Part shown: in pieces, positions 28,722 to 37,338 of the stretch
Position numbering within the stretch: position 1 is the first letter of the stretch
Layout: each line of letters starts with the position of its first letter
Origin: an uncultured Candidatus Actinomarina sp.
GTDB lineage: Bacteria; Actinomycetota; Acidimicrobiia; Actinomarinales; Actinomarinaceae
Direction: 5' to 3'
Assembly (NCBI GenBank): GCA_902609285.1
Contig: CACLRL010000006.1
Coordinates: 1-61,407, forward strand
DNA length: 61,407 nucleotides
Notes under the pieces: generated by a model
What the model was told of the DNA's origin: nothing
Databases searched by the model: none
The model's input: the letters and a program-made list of their open reading frames with translations, nothing else
Position numbers and translations under genes: made by a program

Positions 28722-29905
28722 TAAATTGAGTCTAGAGCGTCTTTAAGTCTTGTGAGACCTTCCTCAAGATCATTATCGCTGAGAGCATAAGAACATCTTA
28801 AAAATCCCTTTTTTCCAAATACCTCACCTGGAACAAAAGCTATAAAATATTTTTCAAGTAACCAATCACAAAGTTCAATTGAGGATGAAACGTTTTCGAT
28901 AAGCCCTTTTGTGTAGTGGCTAATATCTGGGAAAACATAGAAGGCACCTGTTGCTTTTGGAACTTTAATGTTATTTATATTATCAAATTGTTTCAGAGCG
29001 TATTCTCTTCTTTTATTAAATGCTTTTTTCATTTCATTTGTACTATCTAATCCATTTTTCAACGCAGAATAAGCAGCTACTTGAGAAATATTCGCAACAT
29101 TAGATGTCGCGTGAGACTGAATTTTTTTAGATAAGCCAATTACCTTATCATTTCCAAGTATCCAACCAACTCTCCAGCCAGTCATAGAATATGCTTTTGC
29201 AACTCCATTCACTATTACAGTCTTCTCAAAATCTTTATCAATAGTTGCTGGTGATGGTGATGTCATGCCTTCGTACACTAAATGTTCATATAGTTCATCA
29301 GAAATTATCCAAATATCTCTTTCAAATGCCCAGTTGTATATTTCTACTGCTTCTTCTTTTGAGTAAACTACACCAGTTGGATTTGATGGTGATACCCAGA
29401 CAAGTACCTTTGTTTTTTCAGTTAATTTATTTTCGAGTTCATCAACAGTTACTTTAAAATCATTTTCAAAACTGGTATCTACAATTACAGGTTGTCCTCC
29501 AGAAATTTTTACTGCTTCAGGATATGTAGTCCAGTAGGGGGATGGAATTAAGACTTCGTCACCAGGATCAAGTAGAGACATAAATGTTGTAAGTATCGCT
29601 TGTTTTCCCCCATTGGTTACTACAACATTATCAGCATCAACTTCAAAATTTGAATATTCAGCGGTTGTTCTTGAAATTTCATCTCTTAATATTTTTAATC
29701 CTCCAACAGCAGAATATTTATGATAAGTTGGATTCTCAGATGCAATTTTTACATCTTCTATTACATGTGCCGGGGTAGGAAAATCTGGTTCTCCAGCTCC
29801 AAAACCAATTACTGGTTTACCCTGTTCTTTTAATAGCCTTGCTTTATTTGATATTGCCATAGTTCCTGATGGCGTTATATTTTTGTTTAATTTAGAAATT
29901 TCCAC
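28721..29905 (-). CDS. Class I aminotransferase (aspartate aminotransferase type)
   Basis: About 394 aa PLP enzyme, subgroup I-gamma aspartate aminotransferase type. Visible: VIGFGAGEPDFPTPAHV, VTNGGKQAILTTF, VWVSPSNPTGVVYSKEEA, ISDELYEHLVY, the PLP Lys in NGVAKAYSMTGWRVGWILG (~residue 235) and the substrate Arg in FLRCSYA near the end. Start: ATG 29923 has no ribosome site, whereas TTGGAGA lies 6 nt before an in-frame GTG at 29905, which I prefer. Likely transfers amino groups between aspartate/glutamate and oxo-acids. Confidence 0.9.
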   Translation of the reverse strand: MEISKLNKNITPSGTMAISNKARLLKEQGKPVIGFGAGEPDFPTPAHVIEDVKIASENPTYHKYSAVGGLKILRDEISRTTAEYSNFEVDADNVVVTNGGKQAILTTFMSLLDPGDEVLIPSPYWTTYPEAVKISGGQPVIVDTSFENDFKVTVDELENKLTEKTKVLVWVSPSNPTGVVYSKEEAVEIYNWAFERDIWIISDELYEHLVYEGMTSPSPATIDKDFEKTVIVNGVAKAYSMTGWRVGWILGNDKVIGLSKKIQSHATSNVANISQVAAYSALKNGLDSTNEMKKAFNKRREYALKQFDNINNIKVPKATGAFYVFPDISHYTKGLIENVSSSIELCDWLLEKYFIAFVPGEVFGKKGFLRCSYALSDNDLEEGLTRLKDALDSI

Positions 29906-29973
29906 ATTTATCTCCAATGTCATTTTAACGAAATAATTTATAAACTAACTAAGTGATTTATTAAACTTGGCGT

Positions 29974-30810
29974 ATGTCCAAAATTTTATATGGTAAACCT
30001 GTTGCTGAAAATCTCGATATTCAGAGCAAAGATATTTTTAAGGATTACCAATTTAAACATGATAAGCTTCCAAGATTAACGGCCATAACTGTTGGAGACA
30101 ATCCTGCCTCCTTAATGTATGTATCTGTAAAAGAAAAAAAAGCGCAGGAATTAGGGGTTGAATTCAATTGGATTAAATTAAATGAAGCCACATCAGAAAG
30201 TGAACTTCAAGAAGCTATAGTTAAAAATTCTTCTTCTTCACAAGGAATGATTATCCAGCTTCCACTGCCTCAACACTTAGAAATTGAGAAGATTATTGAT
30301 TTAATTCCAAGTGATATTGATGTAGATGGACTAACGTCATTTAATTTAGGAAAGCTTTATTCAGACAACTTTAATGTTATTCCCGCAACTTCATTCGCAA
30401 TTCTTGAATTATTGTCACATTATCAAATTGATACTGAAGATAAAAATATAGTCATTGCAGGTAGATCAAGGTTAGTAACTTCACCCCTTTCAAAAATTTT
30501 AAGTTCTAAACAATATAATGCGAATGTCACAGTAATTCACAGCAGAACTTCTAATCAGAAAGAGTTTATCTCAAATGCAGATATTTTTATTTCTGGAGTT
30601 GGAAAATCAAAATTGTATGATAGGTCATATTTTAAAGAAAACTCGTATGTTATTGATGTTGGAATTTCTGTTGTCGACGGTAAATCATATGGTGATATAG
30701 ATATCTCTGATTTAGATAATTACCTAAGTGGAAGAGCTCCCTATCCGGGAGGAGTAGGGCCAATAACTGTTTCTGGTTTGTATGCAAATTTAGCTAAATT
30801 GATTAGCTAG
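29974..30810 (+). CDS. folD: Methylenetetrahydrofolate dehydrogenase / cyclohydrolase
   Basis: Bifunctional one-carbon enzyme interconverting 5,10-methylene-THF, methenyl-THF and 10-formyl-THF. 278 aa. The catalytic Lys is in SLMYVSVKEKKAQELG (~residue 55); IQLPLPQHL and PSDIDVDGLTSFNLGKL follow. The NADP loop is GRSRLVTSPLSKIL and the end PYPGGVGPITVSGLYAN is the FolD signature 2. The 3' end overlaps the convergent transporter by 8 nt. Confidence 0.94.
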   Translation: MSKILYGKPVAENLDIQSKDIFKDYQFKHDKLPRLTAITVGDNPASLMYVSVKEKKAQELGVEFNWIKLNEATSESELQEAIVKNSSSSQGMIIQLPLPQHLEIEKIIDLIPSDIDVDGLTSFNLGKLYSDNFNVIPATSFAILELLSHYQIDTEDKNIVIAGRSRLVTSPLSKILSSKQYNANVTVIHSRTSNQKEFISNADIFISGVGKSKLYDRSYFKENSYVIDVGISVVDGKSYGDIDISDLDNYLSGRAPYPGGVGPITVSGLYANLAKLIS

Positions 30811-32113
30811 CTGCCCATTCTTCTTCTGTGATCTGAGCATTTATATCAACATTTCTTAAAAGTAAATATCCTATAACAAAAAATATTGAAATACCTGGTA
30901 ATGAAAGCCTTGGATTGCCTGTAGTTGAACTGACGTAGCTATAGATCAAGGGTCCCCATATTGCAGAAAATCTGGAAATTACAGAAAAGAAACCCATAAA
31001 TTCTCCCTCTGCTCCTTTTGGTAACATTGTTGCATACACACTTCGGCTAACTGACTGCAGTCCGCCCATTCCCATACCAACTACTACACCTAAAAGGATG
31101 ACGGGTAAAAGTTGTTCAGCTGGTACAAAGTAAGCGCCATTTCCAGCCATAAAGAAAAGCGCAATTGTAAATACCAAGGTGTTTTTCTGACCAATTCTTC
31201 CAGCAAGATATCCAGCGAGTCTTGCTCCAATAAAAGCGATAAATTGAACTACAAGATAAACAACGATTATGGATGTCTGATCCAGCAAAAGCACTTCACT
31301 AAAAAATGGACCTGCCATATTTATGACAGTTTGTGCCCCATCCCAGTAGAAAATATATGCCAATAAAAAATATAGTAAGAATGGAAATTTTCTAACTTTT
31401 TTAAGAGTATTTAAATTAGTCTTCCATCCAGTAGATAGATAGTTTGTACTTACTCTTTCTTCTGGTTTACTCTCGTCTATTTTCATTCTGGAAAAGCTAA
31501 ATATTGAAAATAATAGCCACCATAAACCTGCAAACGCTATTGCAATTCTTGACGCTAATGCTGCATCAATCCCAATCAATGAAGGTCCGAGTTGAATGAT
31601 AACCAAAGAAAGAAGAAGCTGTAAGCCTCCTCCTAAATACCCAAGTGCATATCCTTTTGCAGAAACTTGGTCAATAGTATCTTCCGTAGTTATATCTTTT
31701 AAAACACTGTCGTAAAAAACATTAGATCCAGTCGCACCAAGTTGAGCTAGGAAATATATCAAAAGAGTCAAAACAACGTCTCCTGATTGAGCAAAATAAA
31801 ATGTTGATGCAAATATTGCCCCTCCATAAGCAAAAGACTTGAATAATCTCATTCTGGATCCAGCTAGGTCAGCTACTGCACCAATTGTTGGCATAATTAG
31901 AAAGAAGATAAATAAAACAGAACCAATTGCAAATCCCCATACTTCAGCACCTGTATATAAATTACCTCTAAATAAAAATCCCTCTTCTGGTACAACAACA
32001 CTTACAAAATATACTGGCATAACTGCACCAAGAGTTGTAGTTTCATATGCTGACTTTGCCCAATCATACATTGACCATCCGAAAATAGTTTTTTTGTTAT
32101 TTTTTTCAGCCAT
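30803..32113 (-). CDS. UMF1/Atg22-like MFS transporter
   Basis: 436 aa, about 12 membrane helices. The N-terminus GWSMYDWAKSAYETTTLGAV is the classic UMF1 opening and MPTIGAVADLAGSRMRLFK the MFS loop motif. GMGMGGLQSVSRSVYATMLP is in the second half. A distant paralogue of 27501-28721. Its ribosome site GAGGGG (before ATG 32113) pairs with CCCC upstream in a stem-loop at 32119-32160, suggesting control of translation. Substrate unknown. Confidence 0.85.
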   Translation of the reverse strand: MAEKNNKKTIFGWSMYDWAKSAYETTTLGAVMPVYFVSVVVPEEGFLFRGNLYTGAEVWGFAIGSVLFIFFLIMPTIGAVADLAGSRMRLFKSFAYGGAIFASTFYFAQSGDVVLTLLIYFLAQLGATGSNVFYDSVLKDITTEDTIDQVSAKGYALGYLGGGLQLLLSLVIIQLGPSLIGIDAALASRIAIAFAGLWWLLFSIFSFSRMKIDESKPEERVSTNYLSTGWKTNLNTLKKVRKFPFLLYFLLAYIFYWDGAQTVINMAGPFFSEVLLLDQTSIIVVYLVVQFIAFIGARLAGYLAGRIGQKNTLVFTIALFFMAGNGAYFVPAEQLLPVILLGVVVGMGMGGLQSVSRSVYATMLPKGAEGEFMGFFSVISRFSAIWGPLIYSYVSSTTGNPRLSLPGISIFFVIGYLLLRNVDINAQITEEEWAAS

Positions 32114-32118
32114 ATTTT

Positions 32119-32160
32119 CCCCTCAAATATGACTTTAATCAAAATATTTAATTGATGGGG
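32119..32160 (-). promoter_or_regulatory. Stem-loop that would hide the ribosome site of the UMF1 gene
   Basis: In the minus-strand RNA, CCCC-a-TCAA (32160-32152) pairs with TTGAGGGG (32126-32119), eight base pairs with one bulged base and an AU-rich inner stem. The GAGGGG part is the Shine-Dalgarno of the gene starting at 32113. It could act as a translational switch or simply be a chance fold. Confidence 0.35.
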
Positions 32161-32218
32161 CTTTACAGGTAAAAATAAATAAAAAAGTTAATTATCCTTC
32201 ATCAAATGGAAAAAAAAT

Positions 32219-33310
32219 ATGGGATTTAAGTGCGGTATTGTTGGTTTACCTAATGTTGGAAAATCAACATTATTTAATGCTTTAACTCAGGCAGATATAG
32301 AGTCAGAAAATTATCCATTTTGCACAATTGAACCAAATGTTGGAATTGTTCCAATATCCGACAACCGTTTAGATAAATTATCTGAAATTGTAAATCCTAA
32401 GAAAGTAATACCAGCTGTTATGGAATTTGTAGATATAGCAGGTTTGGTTGAAGGAGCTTCCAAAGGAGAGGGTTTAGGAAATCAGTTTTTAGCAAATATT
32501 CGTGAGACTGAAGCAATAATTCATGTTGTACGTGCTTTTGAAAATGATGATATAGTGCATGTTTCTGGAAAAGTTTCACCAGTTGATGATATTGAAGTTA
32601 TAAATACTGAACTTGTTTTGGCTGATTTAAGTACAGTAGAAAAACTTTATCAAAAATCAATCAAGAACTCAAAATCTGGAGAAAAAGAAGGAATACTTTT
32701 AAAGAACTTATTAGAAAAAATATTGCCTGTCCTTGAGAAAGGAGAGAGCATTAGGCAACTGTCCTTTAATGAGGAGGAATTAAAAATACTGAAAGGTTTT
32801 CAACTGTTAACTTTAAAACCAGTTTTATATGTAGCAAACATAAGTGAAAGCGGATTCAAGGATAATGTTTTTCTTGATGAAATTATCGAATATGCAAAAA
32901 AGGACAATTCTAAAGTAGTGGCTATTTGTGCTGACGTAGAACAACAAATTTCTAAATTTGACCCTGTAGAGAAAAGTGAATATTTATTAGAGATGGGCCA
33001 AAGCGACTCAGGGCTAGATCGATTAATTAATGCAGGCTACAGACTCTTAGGATTACAAACATACTTTACAGCTGGTCCCGAGGAAGTAAGAGCATGGACA
33101 ATTAATATTGGCGATAAAGCACCAAAAGCAGCTGGAAAAATACACGGTGATTTTGAAAAAGGATTTATACGTGCTGAAACTATTGGATTTGATGATTTCA
33201 TTTCAAACAATGGAGAAAAAGGTGCAAAAGAAGCTGGTAGGTTAAGGTCTGAAGGAAAAGATTATATTGTTAAAGATGGGGATGTTTTACATTTTCTTTT
33301 CAATAATTAA
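32219..33310 (+). CDS. ychF: Ribosome-associated GTPase/ATPase YchF
   Basis: 363 aa Obg-family P-loop protein, homologue of OLA1, binding ribosomes and preferring [19 protein letters not shown] is the Walker [15 protein letters not shown] is the switch region. [20 protein letters not shown] is the G3 region. The G4 position reads YVANISESG instead of NKxD, as usual in YchF. The C-terminal TGS domain contains [14 protein letters not shown] and [16 protein letters not shown]. Divergent from the UMF1 gene. Confidence 0.96.
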   Translation: MGFKCGIVGLPNVGKSTLFNALTQADIESENYPFCTIEPNVGIVPISDNRLDKLSEIVNPKKVIPAVMEFVDIAGLVEGASKGEGLGNQFLANIRETEAIIHVVRAFENDDIVHVSGKVSPVDDIEVINTELVLADLSTVEKLYQKSIKNSKSGEKEGILLKNLLEKILPVLEKGESIRQLSFNEEELKILKGFQLLTLKPVLYVANISESGFKDNVFLDEIIEYAKKDNSKVVAICADVEQQISKFDPVEKSEYLLEMGQSDSGLDRLINAGYRLLGLQTYFTAGPEEVRAWTINIGDKAPKAAGKIHGDFEKGFIRAETIGFDDFISNNGEKGAKEAGRLRSEGKDYIVKDGDVLHFLFNN

Positions 33311-33405
33311 ACTTAAAAATAAGGTAAAAATTAAAAAACTCAATAAATTTAAGTTATTTTATATAAGTTTTTAAAAGTAGTCCTTTATGAAAATCGTATA
33401 TATAG

Positions 33406-33411
33406 GATAAT
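33406..33411 (+). promoter_or_regulatory. Candidate -10 of the RCK/antiporter operon (leaderless)
   Basis: GATAAT ends 6 nt before the GTG at 33418; no Shine-Dalgarno is present. The 107-nt gap also has an 8-bp inverted repeat AACTTAAA/TTTAAGTT (33310-33317, 33348-33355) that might end ychF transcription; nothing else is seen there. Confidence 0.4.
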
Positions 33412-33417
33412 AAACAC

Positions 33418-34824
33418 GTGAAAGTAATTATCATCGGTGCACACGGAGAAGCACGTCAATTAATAAACAGAATAAGTACTGGTTGGAGTGTATCAGTAAT
33501 AGATATGGATCAAGAAAAATTAAGAAATTTTAATCCAAACAGACAAATAGAAAAGTATCAAGGTGATGGCACATCAACCTTAGTCTTAAAAAAAGCAGGC
33601 ATAGAAAATGCTAGTGCAATTGTAACTCTTACCAATGATGATGAAGTTAATATTGAAGCTTTAAAAATTGCAAAACAAAATGCAATCTTTAGATTATCTT
33701 CGATCGTAAATGATCAAAATAATTTACAACAATATAAAGACTTAGATGTAGAGGTTGTTGATCCAGACATATTAATAGGCAGAAGGTTAGAACATATCCT
33801 AGAGCCAAGAAGAGTAGTTTCACAAGCTTTTGCAGGCGGTAGGGCAGAAGCAATTGAGTTAGAAATTAATTCGGATAGCCCCGCTAGAGGCAAAAAACTA
33901 AAAGACATTGGATCAGACTTTTTTATTGTTGGTGCGCTATTAAGAAAAGGAAACGTTGTGATACCACATGGTGACACCGAACTGGAAACGGGGGATTTAG
34001 TGACAATTGTTCTTCAATCTGGAGCTTTCGCAAATGTAATTAACTTGTTTTCTGGTTCAGAATCAAGATTTCCTTTAGAGTTTGGCAAAAACGTTGCAGT
34101 TTATTTAAACAATGATGATGAATTAAAAAATTTATCTGAAGCAGAATATTTTATAAGAAATACAAAAGCTGATAAACTTGAAATTTTAACTTCTGGAGAT
34201 ATATTTGCTGATAAAAAAGAGGAACAAGCTGAAACCTATAAAGCGATAATGAAAGATCAAGATTTTGAACTTTATGATGTACAAAAATCACTCTTAAAGG
34301 AGATAGAGGCAAACAAAGAGACTTTTTCGATAGGAACAGTTTTAATTCCTTTTGATGAAAAAGAAGTTACAAAATCCAAAATTAAAACATATATTAATTT
34401 TTCAAATAAAAACAAGATTCCATTTCTTTTTTCAAGGTCGACTTTTCCATATAAAAAAATTGGAATCCTAGTAAGTAGTGATTTTAGTGATAACAGCCCA
34501 GTTAATGTTGCATTTGATTTGGCCTCTTCTCTTTCTGCAGAAATTGTGGGATTAAATATTAAGCAACCAAAATTTTTACAATCCGAAACATCAAATAAAT
34601 CTGGATTATATTCTGAGAGAATACAAGATTTGGCTTTATCTAACGAAGTTCAATGTGAAATCATTAATGCTGAGGGTAACGAGGCAAAAGTTTTCACATC
34701 TTTTACTGATAAGATAGATCTTTCAATTATAAGTCAAACAAGCCAATCAAATTGGCAAGGCAAGAAAATTGCTGAATTTGTTTTACAGAACTCAAAATCT
34801 TCAGTTTTATATATACCTAGTTAA
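33418..34824 (+). CDS. RCK (TrkA-type) regulator fused to a Usp-like domain
   Basis: 468 aa soluble protein. An N-terminal NAD-binding RCK domain (KVIIIGAHGEARQLINRI, then TLTNDDEVNIEALKIA) is followed by an RCK_C domain (SPARGKKLKDIG, HGDTELETGDLVTIVLQS) to about residue 215. After that come ~110 residues I cannot assign and a C-terminal universal-stress-like part (KKIGILVSSDFSDNSPVNVA ... SSVLYIP). It shares one base (TAATG) with a CPA2 antiporter gene, so it most likely gates that transporter according to NAD(H) or nucleotide state. GTG start, apparently leaderless. Confidence 0.85.
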   Translation: MKVIIIGAHGEARQLINRISTGWSVSVIDMDQEKLRNFNPNRQIEKYQGDGTSTLVLKKAGIENASAIVTLTNDDEVNIEALKIAKQNAIFRLSSIVNDQNNLQQYKDLDVEVVDPDILIGRRLEHILEPRRVVSQAFAGGRAEAIELEINSDSPARGKKLKDIGSDFFIVGALLRKGNVVIPHGDTELETGDLVTIVLQSGAFANVINLFSGSESRFPLEFGKNVAVYLNNDDELKNLSEAEYFIRNTKADKLEILTSGDIFADKKEEQAETYKAIMKDQDFELYDVQKSLLKEIEANKETFSIGTVLIPFDEKEVTKSKIKTYINFSNKNKIPFLFSRSTFPYKKIGILVSSDFSDNSPVNVAFDLASSLSAEIVGLNIKQPKFLQSETSNKSGLYSERIQDLALSNEVQCEIINAEGNEAKVFTSFTDKIDLSIISQTSQSNWQGKKIAEFVLQNSKSSVLYIPS

Positions 34825-35978
34825 TGGAAAATTTTGACGCTTTATCTTTAGTAATAATATCTTTAGGTGCATTTCTTTTACCTTTACTTGCTGAGAAAAT
34901 AAATATACCAAGCATTGTTTTAGAAATTGCCTATGGAATTTTAGTTGGCCCCGTACTTGGTATTGTCAAGATTTCTGAATTTATCTCTGGTCTTGCAATT
35001 TTTGGATTCATGTTGCTTATGTTCCTTTCTGGTTTTGAAATTGAATTGGATACATTCAGAGAGAAAGGCTTAAAAACTTTATCAGTTCCACTTTCAATAT
35101 ATGTATTGACTGTAGCAACATCATTTTATTTGATAATTACCTTAGATTATCCACTATTCCTTGCACTCGTACTATGTACAACAAGTGTAGATATTGTCAT
35201 AACTGTACTCAGAAGTGACGACACAATTAAAACAAATTATGGCCAGACATTATTTATGTCGGCACTCATAGCTGACATATTTACTTTGATTGGAGTAACA
35301 GTTTTTGCATCTTTACAACATTCAGAAGGTTTCTCTTTATCTAATCTAAATGTAATCTTGTACTTTTTAATCGTTATATTAATCCTTAGAATTATTCGAA
35401 GAATAGCATGGTGGAATCCTCAACTTTTTTCAAGAATGTTTGATGGAAGTGATCCAGAGGAAATGGGAATCAGAAGCTCTATTGCATTGATGTTAACTTT
35501 AGTTGGTGTTGCAGTGTTATTTGATATTGAATATATTCTAGGGGCATTTTTGGCTGGAACATTATTTGCATTTATATTTCCAAATAGAGGAAGTTTAGAA
35601 AATAGCCTTAAGGGCTTCTCATATGGATTTCTGATTCCAATATTTTTCATCAATATTGGGTTGAATTATGACATCGAGGTTTTCAAAAATACTGAGTTCT
35701 ATGTCGAAGTAATTAGTCTTTTGGGAATAGCTTTGGTTGTTAAGGTTATTCCATCATTTCTTTTAATATTTACAAAGATAAAACTCAGACAACTTTTCGC
35801 TGGAGGATTTCTTCTTGCTGCAAGATTTAGTTTAATTATCGCCATGGCTGAAATTGGTGTTGAACTTGAACTAATATCCAAATCTTTAGAGCAACAAATC
35901 ATCCTTCTTGCGGTTCTTACAGCAACAATATCACCAATATTTTATAACTTATTTTCTCCTAAAACATCAGAGGCTTAA
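34824..35978 (+). CDS. CPA2-type cation/proton antiporter (Kef-like, membrane part only)
   Basis: 384 aa with about 12 membrane helices. LLPLLAEKINIPSIVLEIAYGILVGP is split over the first helices, then LMLLMFLSGFEIELDTF; the central CTTSVDIVITVLR lies where CPA2 proteins have the ion-site Asp. FFINIGLNYDI and a C-terminal helix run follow. There is no fused RCK domain; the separate RCK gene immediately upstream provides it. Expected to exchange K+ or Na+ for H+ in the inner membrane; ion not predictable. Confidence 0.87.
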   Translation: MENFDALSLVIISLGAFLLPLLAEKINIPSIVLEIAYGILVGPVLGIVKISEFISGLAIFGFMLLMFLSGFEIELDTFREKGLKTLSVPLSIYVLTVATSFYLIITLDYPLFLALVLCTTSVDIVITVLRSDDTIKTNYGQTLFMSALIADIFTLIGVTVFASLQHSEGFSLSNLNVILYFLIVILILRIIRRIAWWNPQLFSRMFDGSDPEEMGIRSSIALMLTLVGVAVLFDIEYILGAFLAGTLFAFIFPNRGSLENSLKGFSYGFLIPIFFINIGLNYDIEVFKNTEFYVEVISLLGIALVVKVIPSFLLIFTKIKLRQLFAGGFLLAARFSLIIAMAEIGVELELISKSLEQQIILLAVLTATISPIFYNLFSPKTSEA

Positions 35979-35979
35979 A

Positions 35980-36891
35980 TTGAAAAAAAGAGTAATTCTT
36001 TTTTTAAAAGGCGTTGGAATGGGTGCAGCCGACATAGTTCCTGGTGTATCTGGAGGTACGATCGCCTTAATTACTGGCATTTATGAAGAACTTATTGAAT
36101 CCGTAAGAGGAATCGATTTTTCATTATTTAAAATATTGTTTAAAGATGGTGCAAAAGAATTCTGGTTAAAGCTAAATGGTAACTTTCTATTGACAATTTA
36201 TTTAGGAATTACTGCAGCAGTTTTTTCATTAGCAAGCATAATTAGTTACCTATTAGAGAATCATGAATACAAAATTTGGGGATTATTTTTTGGTTTAGTT
36301 TTATCTTCTGGGGTAATGATCATTAAACAAGTTGAAAACATAAATAACAAAAATATTTTCTTTTTAGTAATGGGAGTCTTAATCGCAGGATTAATCTCAT
36401 TTCTTTCACCAGCTTCTACACCCAACACTTCATTATTTATATTTTTGTCAGGATCAATAGCAATTACAGCTACGATACTTCCTGGCATAAGTGGATCATT
36501 TATTCTTCTTTTGCTTTCAAAATATGAATTTATAATTAATGCAATAAAAAACTTTGATTTACAGATACTTTTCATTTTTGCTTCTGGATGTATCGTAGGG
36601 CTAATTATTTTTAGTAGAGTTTTATCATATTTATTTAAAAATTTCAAAAATGAAATTTTGTCACTTCTTTCAGGTTTTTTGATTGGTTCATTAGTAAAGA
36701 TTTGGCCATTTCGAAATGTTTTAGAATCTCGAATAAATAGTGAAGGAGAGTTGGAAGCAGTCGTGACAAGACCAGAGCTTCCAAACCTAGAAAATGTGGA
36801 TCAAATATTGTTCTTTATTATTTTTACAATTGTTGGATATGTACTCATTAATTTTTTACAAAAGAAATCTTTCGAGGATAATAAAGAATAA
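35980..36891 (+). CDS. DUF368 family membrane protein (PopT-like polyprenyl-phosphate transporter)
   Basis: 303 aa, 8-9 membrane helices. LFLKGVGMGAADIVPGVSGG is the DUF368 signature near the N-terminus, repeated in inverted form as ATILPGISGSFILLLLSKY. DUF368 proteins were shown to recycle undecaprenyl phosphate across the membrane (PopT). The open frame extends upstream into the antiporter gene, but TTG 35980 preceded by AGAGG at 7 nt gives the expected N-terminus, so I use it. Cell-envelope role by family knowledge. Confidence 0.85.
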   Translation: MKKRVILFLKGVGMGAADIVPGVSGGTIALITGIYEELIESVRGIDFSLFKILFKDGAKEFWLKLNGNFLLTIYLGITAAVFSLASIISYLLENHEYKIWGLFFGLVLSSGVMIIKQVENINNKNIFFLVMGVLIAGLISFLSPASTPNTSLFIFLSGSIAITATILPGISGSFILLLLSKYEFIINAIKNFDLQILFIFASGCIVGLIIFSRVLSYLFKNFKNEILSLLSGFLIGSLVKIWPFRNVLESRINSEGELEAVVTRPELPNLENVDQILFFIIFTIVGYVLINFLQKKSFEDNKE

Positions 36892-36910
36892 AGTAAGTTA
36901 AAATCAAAGT

Positions 36911-37048
36911 ATGAGATTAGGATTACCTGAATTACTTATCATCTTATCAATTTTATTATTGCTTTTCGGAGCCAAAAGATTACCAGGTTTGGCAAGATCA
37001 TTAGGAAAATCAACTAGAGAGTTTAAAACTGGTTTAGAAGAAGAATAA
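36911..37048 (+). CDS. tatA: Sec-independent translocase subunit TatA/TatE
   Basis: 45 aa, too small for most gene callers. One N-terminal membrane helix (LPELLIILSILLLLFGAKRL) with the conserved Pro/Glu start and the FGAKRLP hinge, followed by an amphipathic helix (LPGLARSLGKSTREFKTGL) and an acidic end. This is the standard TatA/E plan but with almost no C-terminal tail. It lies 19 nt after the DUF368 gene and 2 nt before the cytochrome c gene. tatC is not in the window. It would form the pore for folded Tat substrates. Confidence 0.88.
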   Translation: MRLGLPELLIILSILLLLFGAKRLPGLARSLGKSTREFKTGLEEE

Positions 37049-37050
37049 AA

Positions 37051-37338
37051 ATGAAAAAAGTTCTTTTTTTGTTTCTCTTTTTATTTATTGCATGTGGATC
37101 TCAAGAATCAGTTGAGCTGACAACAGGAAAAGAAATATATACGGCTAGATGTTCGGCATGCCATCTAGACGACTTTTCGGGAAGAGTTGGACCGAGTTTA
37201 AAAATGAGTAATGTGTTGGATAAACCAGACTCATATTGGCTTCAAACTATTTTAAAAGGCAAGGGATCAATGCCTGCAGTACGAATCACTGAAGAACAAG
37301 CTCAATTAGTCATAGACTATATACGAGATAGCAATTAA
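37051..37338 (+). CDS. Lipoprotein class I cytochrome c
   Basis: 95 aa. Signal peptide MKKVLFLFLFLFIACGS with lipobox FIAC, so membrane-anchored outside the cytoplasm. Heme c site CSACH at ~34-38 and the Met ligand in GKGSMPAV at ~73; the rest is a compact mono-heme cytochrome fold. Two nt after tatA. A small electron shuttle to an oxidase is likely. Its end overlaps malQ on the other strand by 4 nt. Confidence 0.9.
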   Translation: MKKVLFLFLFLFIACGSQESVELTTGKEIYTARCSACHLDDFSGRVGPSLKMSNVLDKPDSYWLQTILKGKGSMPAVRITEEQAQLVIDYIRDSN

